Origin: Bacteroidales bacterium | GTDB lineage: Bacteria > Bacteroidota > Bacteroidia > Bacteroidales > UBA932 | Assembly (NCBI GenBank): GCA_017550525.1 | Contig: JAFZOU010000110.1 | Coordinates: 1 to 40,112 of the forward strand | Length of the DNA stretch: 40,112 nucleotides | Direction: 5' to 3' | Shown here: piece after piece, positions 26,301 through 33,433 of the stretch | Layout: each line of letters opens with the position of its first letter | Position numbering within the stretch: the stretch's first letter is position 1 | The notes under the pieces: model-generated | Told to the model about the DNA's origin: nothing | The model's input: the letters and a program-made list of their open reading frames with translations, nothing else | Database searches by the model: none | Program-made: the position numbers and the translations under genes

Positions 26301-26878
26301 TCTGCGGCCACCACCACGTCAAATGCTGCAAGCCAGCCGCTGCCGCCAACATCTTCCTTCATTGGAATGTCAGTTGCGCCTGAGTTGCCCCAGTTAAGAC
26401 TCATAATGGAGCCCGTGATGCCCCAGCTGGATTCAACGGAGAAGTTTTCCCTTGGAATTACCTCACCGGGTTCTTCCGGTTCATCCGACCCTCCTTCTCC
26501 TTTGGCCGATTGTTTTATGTCAATTGTGGCCTTTACGTCCGGATAAGCGGTGAGGATAAAGACTACCGTGCCGGTACGCTCCTGGTCTGTGGTGTTGGGA
26601 TCCACCTTCATTGTGACCGTCTTATTGCCGGCCGCACTTTCCGGGGATATAGTTATCCACTTTTCCGACACCTGGACAGTCCATGCGCCGTTTGCGGTGA
26701 TTTCAATGGTTCTGTCACCGCCATTGCCGGCAAAAGTAATATAGTCTCTTGAAGATTGAATCTTTGGCATTTCTTCTTCGGGTGTTTCCGGTCTTACGCA
26801 GGAATACAACGGTAGAAGCATCAAGAATGCCATCACAGTAGCATAGAAGCCACATTTCCTTCTCAAACAGTCTCTCAT
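23330..26878 (-). CDS. SusG-like GH13 alpha-amylase lipoprotein with N-terminal binding modules
   Basis: A 1182-residue lipoprotein (lipobox PLYSC, Cys27, followed by acidic residues as in surface-exported Bacteroidota lipoproteins). Order of parts: BACON-like domain (about 42-125), SusE/F-like module (145-262), CBM26-like module (270-385), second SusE/F-like module (395-512), GH13 barrel (about 532 on), and a C-terminal beta domain. Catalysis looks intact: DYVINH (His628), GFRLDAVKH with nucleophile Asp860, FMVGEV with acid/base Glu914, and NHDEDR with Asp987. An insert of about 100 residues (688-790) between the first and second catalytic motifs matches the place where SusG carries CBM58. 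It would cut starch at the cell surface. It is the first gene of the fimbrillin operon and follows a promoter at 26915-26922. Confidence 0.92.
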   Translation of the reverse strand: MRDCLRRKCGFYATVMAFLMLLPLYSCVRPETPEEEMPKIQSSRDYITFAGNGGDRTIEITANGAWTVQVSEKWITISPESAAGNKTVTMKVDPNTTDQERTGTVVFILTAYPDVKATIDIKQSAKGEGGSDEPEEPGEVIPRENFSVESSWGITGSIMSLNWGNSGATDIPMKEDVGGSGWLAAFDVVVAAEGEQFKFRQDNSWAVNLGTGAGQPSIDRRYYVADDGMDNNFALPVGTYDIYLHPQFMMMYVENAGDEFAHGDAQAESHEDENVRIYVLNNSTWTKPYMYAYVGSGEMQPYGQWPGTYSAGTKEFNGYTWTYWEASGFSGVGSINLILNNNGKDQYPAKDEKDPLWSNLTIHNNLFYVWDGNKLTQVDDPSKPGVEGKGITPDFVKFGTSSWTIIGIIEGSSWDMDLAMDTEGYWEVAKDVTVASGDMFKFRQNRSWGNNYGYGDNMGDNAREATPGAKLDMQPGGANISVAPGSYDIYLAAENKICYILPAGSAWTHEAEGKPEYSGSGDYDPNLAPANKLSGITYQVNVFSFKDSNGDGYGDLKGLTHSLDYFDKLGVTGLWLSPLQPAQSYHGYDVKDYFSLNKKYGTEEDFQELIQEAHKHNIRIYMDYVINHAGDDSEWFNDIKKKGPESDYWDYFSLSKNPEADVAAGKIAQTQYYESGKWFPVLIGGEGKYRFKIDLDWTNSSAPTMTVTETTASVTPTVTSGTNPERYLQWGTSTTRFQDNGTNKYTLVLDFQSSWGCLVRTNKGDEWPLGSKWGFNSMGDQIKLGVPHVLYNSTENNDIIKNIVMPGGDMYYYYTEFGTGMFVDFNYGPADNCQNSNAFKAIIQSAKKWLEMGVDGFRLDAVKHIYQNETGPENKTFWKKFYSACNEIYKGSVATMARQDLTGWADENIFMVGEVLSGDGDCTPFYEGLPALFEFQFWWDLRECLNAETIYRAGYGQNFPGSLRYRWDNHKGVRADAISTPKLANHDEDRTASTLGNYKPKVRLAACVLLTSAGRPYIYQGEELGYWGTKQFGDEYVRTPILWTPQKSSAASKGVSNKVDWTMLTPAISVESQAADDASLLNLYRHFAYARSVNPALADGWPEPDDATTGGYDGRIAGWYMHQNGGDKVVLVLHNLSSYTITVDRSAHGNDLSHILVSSGKVTVSGYNVTMPGYSSVVFALN

Positions 26879-26914
26879 TTGGTTCTGTTTTGGTTGTTAC
26901 ATAATTATGGTTTA

Positions 26915-26922
26915 CAAAGTTA
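26915..26922 (-). promoter_or_regulatory. -7 element (TAACTTTG) of the amylase/fimbrillin operon
   Basis: TAACTTTG on the minus strand fits TAnnTTTG and would give a leader of about 30 bases before the amylase ATG at 26878. No good TTTG is seen at the -33 spacing, which is often a sign of an activator-dependent promoter; the inverted repeat at 26925-26939 lies in that place. Confidence 0.5.
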
Positions 26923-26924
26923 CT

Positions 26925-26939
26925 CAATACAAAGTATTG
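26925..26939. promoter_or_regulatory. Inverted repeat CAATACAAAGTATTG, candidate operator
   Basis: Two perfect 6-bp arms (CAATAC and GTATTG) flank AAA, immediately upstream of the amylase-operon -7 element. Size and position fit an operator for a dimeric regulator controlling starch use. No regulator gene for it is in the window. Confidence 0.4.
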
Positions 26940-26967
26940 TTTCTATCCCGTTCATCCCTTAAAAGTA

Positions 26968-26975
26968 TACCTTTG
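26968..26975 (+). promoter_or_regulatory. Possible second plus-strand promoter element (TACCTTTG)
   Basis: TACCTTTG matches TAnnTTTG and points toward glpA, 244 bases upstream of its ATG. No gene follows directly except a 14-codon frame at 27000-27044. It may start a longer glp leader or a small RNA, or be a chance match. Confidence 0.2.
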
Positions 26976-27074
26976 CTCCCAAAACTCACCCATTCGTCAT
27001 ATGTGTGCCCGTATGCAGGCGCGGCCGCGGGATGGCAGAACGTAAGTGCCTGATTATTAGTGAATTGCAAATTG

Positions 27075-27100
27075 TTTTACCAAAACCGGTAATGGTAAAA
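27075..27100. repeat. Inverted repeat TTTTACCA...TGGTAAAA upstream of glpA
   Basis: TTTTACCA (27075-27082) and TGGTAAAA (27093-27100) are perfect 8-bp arms around a 10-base centre that itself holds the palindrome ACCGGT. It lies about 70 bases upstream of the glpA -33 element. It may be a regulator site, or a hairpin in a longer transcript. Confidence 0.35.
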
Positions 27101-27166
27101 CATTCTGTAAAAGGCTGGCAGTCTGATAGTTACGCCACACCAACGGGGGAAAACGCCAGATGGGGG

Positions 27167-27197
27167 TTGCAGGGGTGAGGGAAATTGATTAAATTTG
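27167..27197 (+). promoter_or_regulatory. Promoter of the glpABC operon
   Basis: A TTG at 27167-27169 and TAAATTTG at 27190-27197 are spaced 20 bases apart, fitting the Bacteroidota -33/-7 pattern. Transcription would begin near 27203, giving a leader of about 15 bases. A possible TTG start codon at 27195 falls inside the -7 element and is therefore excluded. Confidence 0.6.
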
Positions 27198-27218
27198 CGT
27201 GATAGTAACACGCGAACT

Positions 27219-28811
27219 ATGAAGCCAAACGAATTTGACGTAATTATCATAGGCGGTGGCATAACAGGGGCCGGAACGCAGAGAGACTGCGCAATGAGAG
27301 GCCTCAGAACCCTGCTTATCGAGCGTTCAGACATCGCTACCGGCGCCACCGGGCGCAATCACGGCCTCCTTCACAGCGGTGCACGGTATGCCGTGAATGA
27401 CTCGGAATCGGCCCGGGAATGCATTGAGGAGAATATGATCCTGAGGCGCATCGCAGCCCACTGCATAGATGAGACAGACGGCCTTTTCATCACCCTCCCG
27501 GAAGACGACCTCGCATACCAGCAAACCTTTGTCCAGGCATGCCAGAACGCGGGAATCAATGCAGAGATAATTGACCCTGACCTTGCCAGGAGGCTGGAGC
27601 CTTCCGTGAATCCCGCCCTCATCGGTGCGGTGCGCGTCCCCGACGGCAGTGTGGATCCCTTCCGCCTCTGCGCCGCAAACATGCTGGACGCCAAGCTCCA
27701 CGGCGGTCAGGTGCGCCTCCAGACAGAGGTCACAGGCTTTATCCGTGAGGGAGACACCATAATCGGCGTACATACACGCAATATCGCAGGAGAAGAGGCC
27801 GATTATTACGCCCCCGTCACCGTGAACGCCTGCGGAATCTGGGGCCACAGCATAGCTTCCCTTGCCGGCGTAAATGTTGGAATGTACCCCGCAAAGGGCG
27901 CCCTCCTCATCTTTGCCCACAGGGTGAACAATATGGTCATAAACCGCTGCAGAAAGCCTTCAAATGCCGATATTCTTGTGCCCGGAGACACCGTCTGCGT
28001 GATTGGAACCACCAGCACCCGCATCCCGTTCGAGGAATGCGACCACGTGGCCGTAACGCCTGACGAAGTGACCCTCCTAATTACTGAAGGAGCCAAACTT
28101 GCGCCGTCACTTTCTTCCACCAGAATCCTCCGCGCCTATGCGGGAGTTAGACCGCTTGTTTCGGCCGATGACGACCCTACCGGCCGCAACATCTCCCGCG
28201 GCATAGTGTGCCTGGACCACGAGGTCCGTGACGGACTTAAAGGATTTATCACAATCACAGGTGGTAAACTCATGACCTATAGGCTTATGGCAGAGATTGC
28301 AACTAATGCCGTATGCCAGAAACTTGGAGTTGACAAACCCTGTGAAACAGCCACCACTCCCCTTCCCGGAAGTGAGGAAAAATCTTATGAGGAGGTGGCC
28401 CAGAAGATATGGGAAACTCCTTCATCGGCCCAAAAGGCGGCGGCTTCCAGGATGGGTACAAGGGCCTCCCGCCTCCGTACCGGAGACCGCCGCGACGACG
28501 CCCTCATCTGTGAATGCGAGGAAGTGTCCGTGGGTGAGATTAACGCCGCCATCGACCGCCTTGAGGTAAGTACCCTTACTGATTTGCGCAGGCGCACGCG
28601 TGTGGGCATGGGCACCTGCCAGGGAGAGTTCTGCGCCTGCCGTGCAGCAGGCCTTCTTGCCAAGGCCCACGGCTGCATAGAAAGGGAGAGAAAAGACCTG
28701 GCCGATTTCCTCCAGGAGCGCTGGAAGGGTAACTTTCCCATCGGCTGGGGAGACACTCTCCGTGAAGCGGAATACACTCAGTGGGTTTATAAACACGTTC
28801 TTGGCCTATGA
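27219..28811 (+). CDS. glpA: Anaerobic glycerol-3-phosphate dehydrogenase subunit A
   Basis: A 530-residue flavoprotein, the catalytic subunit of the GlpABC complex that oxidises glycerol-3-phosphate to dihydroxyacetone phosphate at the membrane. It opens with the FAD-binding FDVIIIGGGITGAGTQRDCA and continues with the DAO fold (TGATGRNHGLLHSGARYAV, GGKLMTYRLMAEIA). The C-terminus has a BFD-like [2Fe-2S] domain with the Cys set CECEE and GTCQGEFCACR, found in GlpA but not in aerobic GlpD. I start it at ATG 27219, just after a clear promoter. It overlaps glpB by ATGA (28808-28811). Confidence 0.95.
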   Translation: MKPNEFDVIIIGGGITGAGTQRDCAMRGLRTLLIERSDIATGATGRNHGLLHSGARYAVNDSESARECIEENMILRRIAAHCIDETDGLFITLPEDDLAYQQTFVQACQNAGINAEIIDPDLARRLEPSVNPALIGAVRVPDGSVDPFRLCAANMLDAKLHGGQVRLQTEVTGFIREGDTIIGVHTRNIAGEEADYYAPVTVNACGIWGHSIASLAGVNVGMYPAKGALLIFAHRVNNMVINRCRKPSNADILVPGDTVCVIGTTSTRIPFEECDHVAVTPDEVTLLITEGAKLAPSLSSTRILRAYAGVRPLVSADDDPTGRNISRGIVCLDHEVRDGLKGFITITGGKLMTYRLMAEIATNAVCQKLGVDKPCETATTPLPGSEEKSYEEVAQKIWETPSSAQKAAASRMGTRASRLRTGDRRDDALICECEEVSVGEINAAIDRLEVSTLTDLRRRTRVGMGTCQGEFCACRAAGLLAKAHGCIERERKDLADFLQERWKGNFPIGWGDTLREAEYTQWVYKHVLGL

Positions 28812-29929
28812 AATTTGACGTCGTTATAGTTGGTGGCGGCCTTGCCGGAATGGTGGCGGGCATAAGCCTTCAGAAAGCCGGTCTTTCTACGGCCATTATA
28901 TCGGGCGGCCAGAACGCCCTGCACTTTTTCTCCGGATCGTTTGAGAGCCTCAAGTCACCTGATGCCAGGCTTTCCACCCTTTTCCAGGAAGCCGGAATCC
29001 ACGTCCATTACAAGGACGGCGTGCGCCTTATGCCCCTTGGCACCTTCCGCCCAAGCGCCCTGTCACTTGAAGACATAAGTCTTTTTGACGGCCCCAAAAT
29101 CGGCCGCAAAGCCCTTGTAGTCAATTTCCTCGGCTATCACGACTTCTTCTCCTCCTTCCTTGCCGATGGCCTTGAAAAGGAGGGTATGGAATGCCGCATA
29201 CGCTTTATATCACTGCCGGAGTTGGAGCAGCTACAGCTCTCTCCCTCAGAGATGCGCTCTGTCCAGATTGCCCGCAAGATGGACCGCGTGTGGGAGAAAG
29301 TGGTTCAGGAGGTTCGCGTGCTCCTGAAGGATGAAGACACAGTGGTCCTGCCGCAGGTCTTCGGCCTTCTGGACCCTTCCGTTCCAAGCCGCATCCGCCA
29401 GGGCATTCCCGCACAGGTGGTATTTGCCGGAACCATGCCTCCGTCCGTCCCTGGAATTCGCACCCAGATGCTCCTCAAACGCCGTTTTGAGGTGCTTGGA
29501 GGCACTTTCCTGGCAGGTGATGAGGCCCTTGAGGCCCACATCCATCAGGGCGTTGTCCACAGCATAGTCACACGCAATCTGGACTCCCATTACATTGAGG
29601 GCAAATGGTTTATCCTGGCAACTGGCGGATACTTCTCCAAGGGCCTCAGGACTAATCCTTTTGAGGTGTCAGAACCCGTGTTCGGCCTGGATGTGGAAAG
29701 CGCCCCGGACCGCAACGACTGGTACAATCCATCCTTTGCCGGAGACCAGCCCTATATGGGTTACGGAGTAAAAACAGATGATAATCTTCACGGTTTCCGT
29801 GAGGGTGCTCCCCTTCAGAATCTCTTTGCAATAGGCTCCGTCCTTGGCGCCACCCGTCCGGAATTCGGATCGGCCGCCGGAATGGCCATCAACAGCGCTT
29901 TCGCAGCCGTAGATCAAATCTTGAAATAG
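28808..29929 (+). CDS. glpB: Anaerobic glycerol-3-phosphate dehydrogenase subunit B
   Basis: A 373-residue flavoprotein with an N-terminal dinucleotide-binding motif FDVVIVGGGLAGMVAGISLQ and the GlpB hallmark QNALHFFSGSFE. The C-terminal NLFAIGSVLGATRPEFGSAAGMAINSAF is also typical. It joins GlpA to GlpC and probably carries FMN. It is coupled to glpA by overlap and is followed by glpC after two bases. Confidence 0.93.
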   Translation: MKFDVVIVGGGLAGMVAGISLQKAGLSTAIISGGQNALHFFSGSFESLKSPDARLSTLFQEAGIHVHYKDGVRLMPLGTFRPSALSLEDISLFDGPKIGRKALVVNFLGYHDFFSSFLADGLEKEGMECRIRFISLPELEQLQLSPSEMRSVQIARKMDRVWEKVVQEVRVLLKDEDTVVLPQVFGLLDPSVPSRIRQGIPAQVVFAGTMPPSVPGIRTQMLLKRRFEVLGGTFLAGDEALEAHIHQGVVHSIVTRNLDSHYIEGKWFILATGGYFSKGLRTNPFEVSEPVFGLDVESAPDRNDWYNPSFAGDQPYMGYGVKTDDNLHGFREGAPLQNLFAIGSVLGATRPEFGSAAGMAINSAFAAVDQILK

Positions 29930-29931
29930 AC

Positions 29932-31149
29932 ATGGCAAAACTTCAGGAATATACTTCCAGTTCCCACAATTTTGAGGAATGCATGAAGTGCACGGTGTGC
30001 ACGGCATACTGCCCGGTGCTGCAGGTGAATCCCCTCTACCCCGGTCCCAAGCAGGCCGGGCCTGACGGAGAGCGCCTGCGCCTAAAGGACCCCTACTTCT
30101 TCAATTACGCCCTCAAGTACTGCCTCAATTGCAAACGCTGCGAGGTAGCCTGCCCGTCGGGGGTGGATGTGGCCGATCTTATCCAGAGCGCACGCATAAA
30201 GTATGAGAAACAGCCTCCGAAACTACGTGACGTGATTCTGGCAAACACAGACTTCATGGGCACCGTGGCGCGTCCTTTCGCTCCAATCGTTAACGGCGTC
30301 ACCAGCCTTGGAGTCACAAAGCAGGCACTTGACTGGACTCTTGCAATTGACCGTCACCGCACTTTCCCCAAGTACAGCGCCCGTAGCTTCGAGGGCTGGC
30401 TTAAGCGCCGCCGCAAGGAGCAGGCCGCTTTCCCTGAGCAGGTGGCATATTTCCACGGCTGCTTTGTGAATTACAACTATCCCCAGTTGGGAAAGGACCT
30501 TGTGAAGGTTCTCAATGCCCTTGGCGTTGGCGTACAGCTTCTTGACAAGGAAAAGTGCTGCGGTATAGCCCTTATTACAAACGGGCTCTCAAAGCAGGCT
30601 GCAAAACAGGCAAACCACAATGTGGAGGTGCTTAAGAAGGCCGTTGTAGAAGGCGGGCTAAAGGTTGTAACAACCTCTTCAACCTGCACGCTCACCATCC
30701 GTGATGAATATCCTAACCTCCTTGGAGTGGACAACTCGGAGGTAAGGGATGCCGTCCAGATGGCCGTCCGCTTCATCTTTGAAAAACTGGAAAAGGGCGC
30801 TACGCTTAAGTTCAAGCCCGATTACCACAAGAAGGTAGCCTATCACGTCCCCTGCCATATGGAAAAGCTTGGGTGGGGCGTTTTCACTGAGAAACTCCTC
30901 AGGATGATTCCCGGCGTGGAGTTCACGCTCCTTGAATCGGCCTGCTGCGGCATTGCCGGCACCTACGGCTTCAAGAAGGAGAACTACGAGGCCTCCCAGG
31001 CAATAGGCGCCGCCCTCTTTGACCAGATCAAGAACGTTAACCCTGACGTTGTGGCCTGCGACTGCGAAACCTGCAAATGGCAGATCGAGATGAGCACCGG
31101 CTACACCGTAATGAATCCAATATCAATTTTAGCAGAAGCTCTTGAATAA
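29932..31149 (+). CDS. glpC: Anaerobic glycerol-3-phosphate dehydrogenase subunit C
   Basis: A 405-residue iron-sulfur subunit that passes electrons from GlpAB to the quinone pool. The N-terminal part has two 4Fe-4S motifs, CMKCTVCTAYCPV and CLNCKRCEVACPSG. Two CCG domains follow, with KCCGIALITNG (about residue 206) and ACCGIAGTYG (about 341). No membrane helix is apparent, so attachment may be peripheral, as in Escherichia coli. The next gene begins one base after its stop. Confidence 0.94.
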   Translation: MAKLQEYTSSSHNFEECMKCTVCTAYCPVLQVNPLYPGPKQAGPDGERLRLKDPYFFNYALKYCLNCKRCEVACPSGVDVADLIQSARIKYEKQPPKLRDVILANTDFMGTVARPFAPIVNGVTSLGVTKQALDWTLAIDRHRTFPKYSARSFEGWLKRRRKEQAAFPEQVAYFHGCFVNYNYPQLGKDLVKVLNALGVGVQLLDKEKCCGIALITNGLSKQAAKQANHNVEVLKKAVVEGGLKVVTTSSTCTLTIRDEYPNLLGVDNSEVRDAVQMAVRFIFEKLEKGATLKFKPDYHKKVAYHVPCHMEKLGWGVFTEKLLRMIPGVEFTLLESACCGIAGTYGFKKENYEASQAIGAALFDQIKNVNPDVVACDCETCKWQIEMSTGYTVMNPISILAEALE

Positions 31150-31150
31150 T

Positions 31151-32032
31151 ATGAAAAAACTTCTTCTTCCCTTTGTGATTGTGGCTGCAGTATCATGCGG
31201 CACATCGGCCCCTCATGGTCCCATTGACGTACAGGCCCACCGCGGAGGCGCCGGACTGTATCCGGAGAACACCATCCCCGCCATGAAAAATGCCCTGGAC
31301 ATGGACGTGAATACGCTGGAATTTGACCTGCATCTGTCGTCGGACCTCCAGGTGGTGGTTTCCCACGATCCTTACTTCCATGAGCGCTACTCAACGCGCC
31401 CGGACGGCTCCCTTGTGAAAAAGGGTGAGCCCAAGGAATACCTCTTCACAATGCCCTATGACAGCATTGCAAAGTACGATGTAGGCCTCAGGCACGTAGA
31501 CCGCTGGCCGGATCAGGTAAAGGTTGCCGTGGCAAAGCCCCTGGCATCGGAGCTTATAGATTTCACTGAAAGCTATGCAAAGCAGCCCGTGAACTATAAC
31601 ATTGAGATTAAGTCAGTGGATGATGAAGGCGAGGGAACACTGTGGCCCGATTACAAGACTTTCTGCGACGTATGCATTCCCCTCCTCCTTTCAAAGAACC
31701 TTGGAGACAGGCTGATTGTCCAGAGCTTTGACACCCGTGCGCTCAATTACATCCATGAGAAATGGCCTGAGGTAACCCTTTCATACCTCACGGAACCCTT
31801 TGACGGCGGAAACATAGAAAAGTTGCTTGAGAACCTGGACTTCCAGCCCCAGTGGTGGAGCCCCGAATCTCACGTTGTAACAAAGAAAAACGTGGCCTGG
31901 TGCCATGAGCACGGCATTGGTGTAGTGCCCTGGACCGTAGACAGCAAGGCCGAGATGCGCCGTATGGTAAAATGCGGCGTGGAGGCCATCATTTCCAATT
32001 ATCCTGACCGTCTGATTGAAGTAGTAAGATAA
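31151..32032 (+). CDS. Glycerophosphodiester phosphodiesterase lipoprotein
   Basis: A 293-residue GDPD-family enzyme that releases glycerol-3-phosphate from deacylated phospholipids. The lipoprotein signal ends at VSC (Cys16). The active-site pattern is clear: QAHRGGAGLYPENT with the catalytic His-Arg, EFDLHLSSD (metal-binding Glu and Asp), and VVSHDP with the second catalytic His; WTVDSKAEM lies near the end. ATG 31151 is preferred over a TTG nine bases upstream because it follows the glpC stop and starts the signal sequence. It shares the base pair overlap TAATG with glpT, which would import its product. GlpQ-like by role. Confidence 0.93.
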   Translation: MKKLLLPFVIVAAVSCGTSAPHGPIDVQAHRGGAGLYPENTIPAMKNALDMDVNTLEFDLHLSSDLQVVVSHDPYFHERYSTRPDGSLVKKGEPKEYLFTMPYDSIAKYDVGLRHVDRWPDQVKVAVAKPLASELIDFTESYAKQPVNYNIEIKSVDDEGEGTLWPDYKTFCDVCIPLLLSKNLGDRLIVQSFDTRALNYIHEKWPEVTLSYLTEPFDGGNIEKLLENLDFQPQWWSPESHVVTKKNVAWCHEHGIGVVPWTVDSKAEMRRMVKCGVEAIISNYPDRLIEVVR

Positions 32033-33405
32033 TGCTCAGTTTCCTTCGTCAACCCGCTTACCTCCCCGCCCAGACGGGCCCTGAGGCCGATTCAAAATAC
32101 AAACGCCTGCGGTGGCAGGTGTTCCTGGGAGCGTTCATCGGATACGCCGGTTTCTATCTGGTGCGAAAGAACCTTTCCCTTGCCATTCCGTTTATGGCAC
32201 CCCTTGGGTTCCAGAAGGCGGAACTTGGCTTTGTGCTTGGTATCAACGCTGCCGCATACGCCCTTTCAAAGTTCCTGATGGGAAGCGTCTCTGACCGCTC
32301 AAACGCCCGCATATTCCTCCCATTGGGACTTATCCTCAGCGCCCTCTCGATGGCCTTCATGATAGTTCCCATCAAGTATTTAGGGGCCGATAACAAGGCT
32401 CTGGCCATTGTGGTGATGGGTATCCTTAACGCCTGCGTAGGCTGGTTCAACGGTATGGGCTGGCCCCCATGCGGCCGAATCATGACTCACTGGTTCTCTC
32501 CTGGAGAACGAGGTACAATGATGAGTATCTGGAACTGCGCCCATAACGTTGGCGGCGGCCTTGTAGGCCTTATGGCCACATACGGCGCCATCTGGTTCGG
32601 AAGCTGGTTCTACGGCGCTCATACGGAGCTTTACTTCCTTATCGGCACATTTGCTTTCCCTGCAGCGGTTGCTCTTCTGATAGCCGTTCTTGCCTTCCTG
32701 CTTCTGCGTGATACGCCTCAGTCCTGCGGCCTTCAGTCCGTGGAGGCCTGGCGCAACGACTACCCCAAGAACTACTCTGAGAAGCATGAAGAGACTTTAT
32801 CGGCCAAAGATATCTTCTTCAAGTACGTCCTTAACAACAAGTTCCTGTGGTTCATAGCGCTGGCAAATGCCTTTGTGTATATGGTCCGCTACGGCTGTCT
32901 GGACTGGGCCCCCACCCTCCTCACTGAAAAGGGCATAGACATCAAGTCAATGGGCTGGGCATACTCCGCCTATGAATTTGCCGCCATTCCCGGGACCATC
33001 ATCTGCGGATGGCTGTCCGACAAAGTCTTCCATGGCCGCCGCGCCCTTCCCACCATCATCTTCATGGCGCTTGTGCTGGTGTTCGTGGTGCTCTACTGGC
33101 AATTCATGGACAACATCACCGTGGTGATGATCTGCCTTATCGGCATTGGATTCTTCATCTACGGCCCCGTAATGCTCATCGGCGTACAGGCACTGGATCT
33201 GGCTCCAAAGAACGCTGCAGGCACCGCAGCGGGCCTTACGGGCTTCTTCGGCTACTTCTTTGGCACCTTCCTCCTTGCCAACTGGATCCTTGGCCTTGTA
33301 GCTCAGTCCATGGGCTGGAACTCCACGTTTGTGCTGCTCATCGCCGCCTGCATCCTCTCCATGCTATTTATGGGCCTGACACTAAAAGAAGAGCGCCGCG
33401 GTTAA
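32032..33405 (+). CDS. glpT: Glycerol-3-phosphate:phosphate antiporter
   Basis: A 457-residue major facilitator of the organophosphate:phosphate antiporter group, with 12 hydrophobic segments. The start KYKRLRWQVFLGAFIGYAGF and YLVRKNLSLAIPFM is typical of GlpT/UhpT, with the phosphate-binding Arg of the first helix in YLVRKN. GNMWPPCGR-type family sequence appears as GMGWPPCGRIMTHWFSPGERG. The gene order (glpABC, GDPD, glpT) favours glycerol-3-phosphate over hexose phosphate as substrate. Its last codons form half of the terminator hairpin. Confidence 0.92.
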   Translation: MLSFLRQPAYLPAQTGPEADSKYKRLRWQVFLGAFIGYAGFYLVRKNLSLAIPFMAPLGFQKAELGFVLGINAAAYALSKFLMGSVSDRSNARIFLPLGLILSALSMAFMIVPIKYLGADNKALAIVVMGILNACVGWFNGMGWPPCGRIMTHWFSPGERGTMMSIWNCAHNVGGGLVGLMATYGAIWFGSWFYGAHTELYFLIGTFAFPAAVALLIAVLAFLLLRDTPQSCGLQSVEAWRNDYPKNYSEKHEETLSAKDIFFKYVLNNKFLWFIALANAFVYMVRYGCLDWAPTLLTEKGIDIKSMGWAYSAYEFAAIPGTIICGWLSDKVFHGRRALPTIIFMALVLVFVVLYWQFMDNITVVMICLIGIGFFIYGPVMLIGVQALDLAPKNAAGTAAGLTGFFGYFFGTFLLANWILGLVAQSMGWNSTFVLLIAACILSMLFMGLTLKEERRG

Positions 33406-33424
33406 GCAGCGCTCTTCTTTTTTA
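33385..33424. terminator. Bidirectional terminator shared by glpT and glpF units
   Basis: AAAGAAGAGCGC (33385-33396) pairs perfectly over 12 bp with GCGCTCTTCTTT (33409-33420), loop of 12 bases, with T runs on both strands. The left arm lies inside the glpT coding sequence, whose stop (33403-33405) is in the loop. It sits between the two convergent units. Confidence 0.9.
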
Positions 33425-33433
33425 TATAAATAA

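Noticed and set aside
27000-27044. 14-codon frame between the amylase and glp operons as a leader peptide gene
   Set aside because: No run of regulatory codons and no attenuator structure attached to it; kept only as part of the leader observation.
27195-27197. TTG as the glpA start codon
   Set aside because: It lies inside the -7 promoter element TAAATTTG; ATG 27219 starts the conserved protein.
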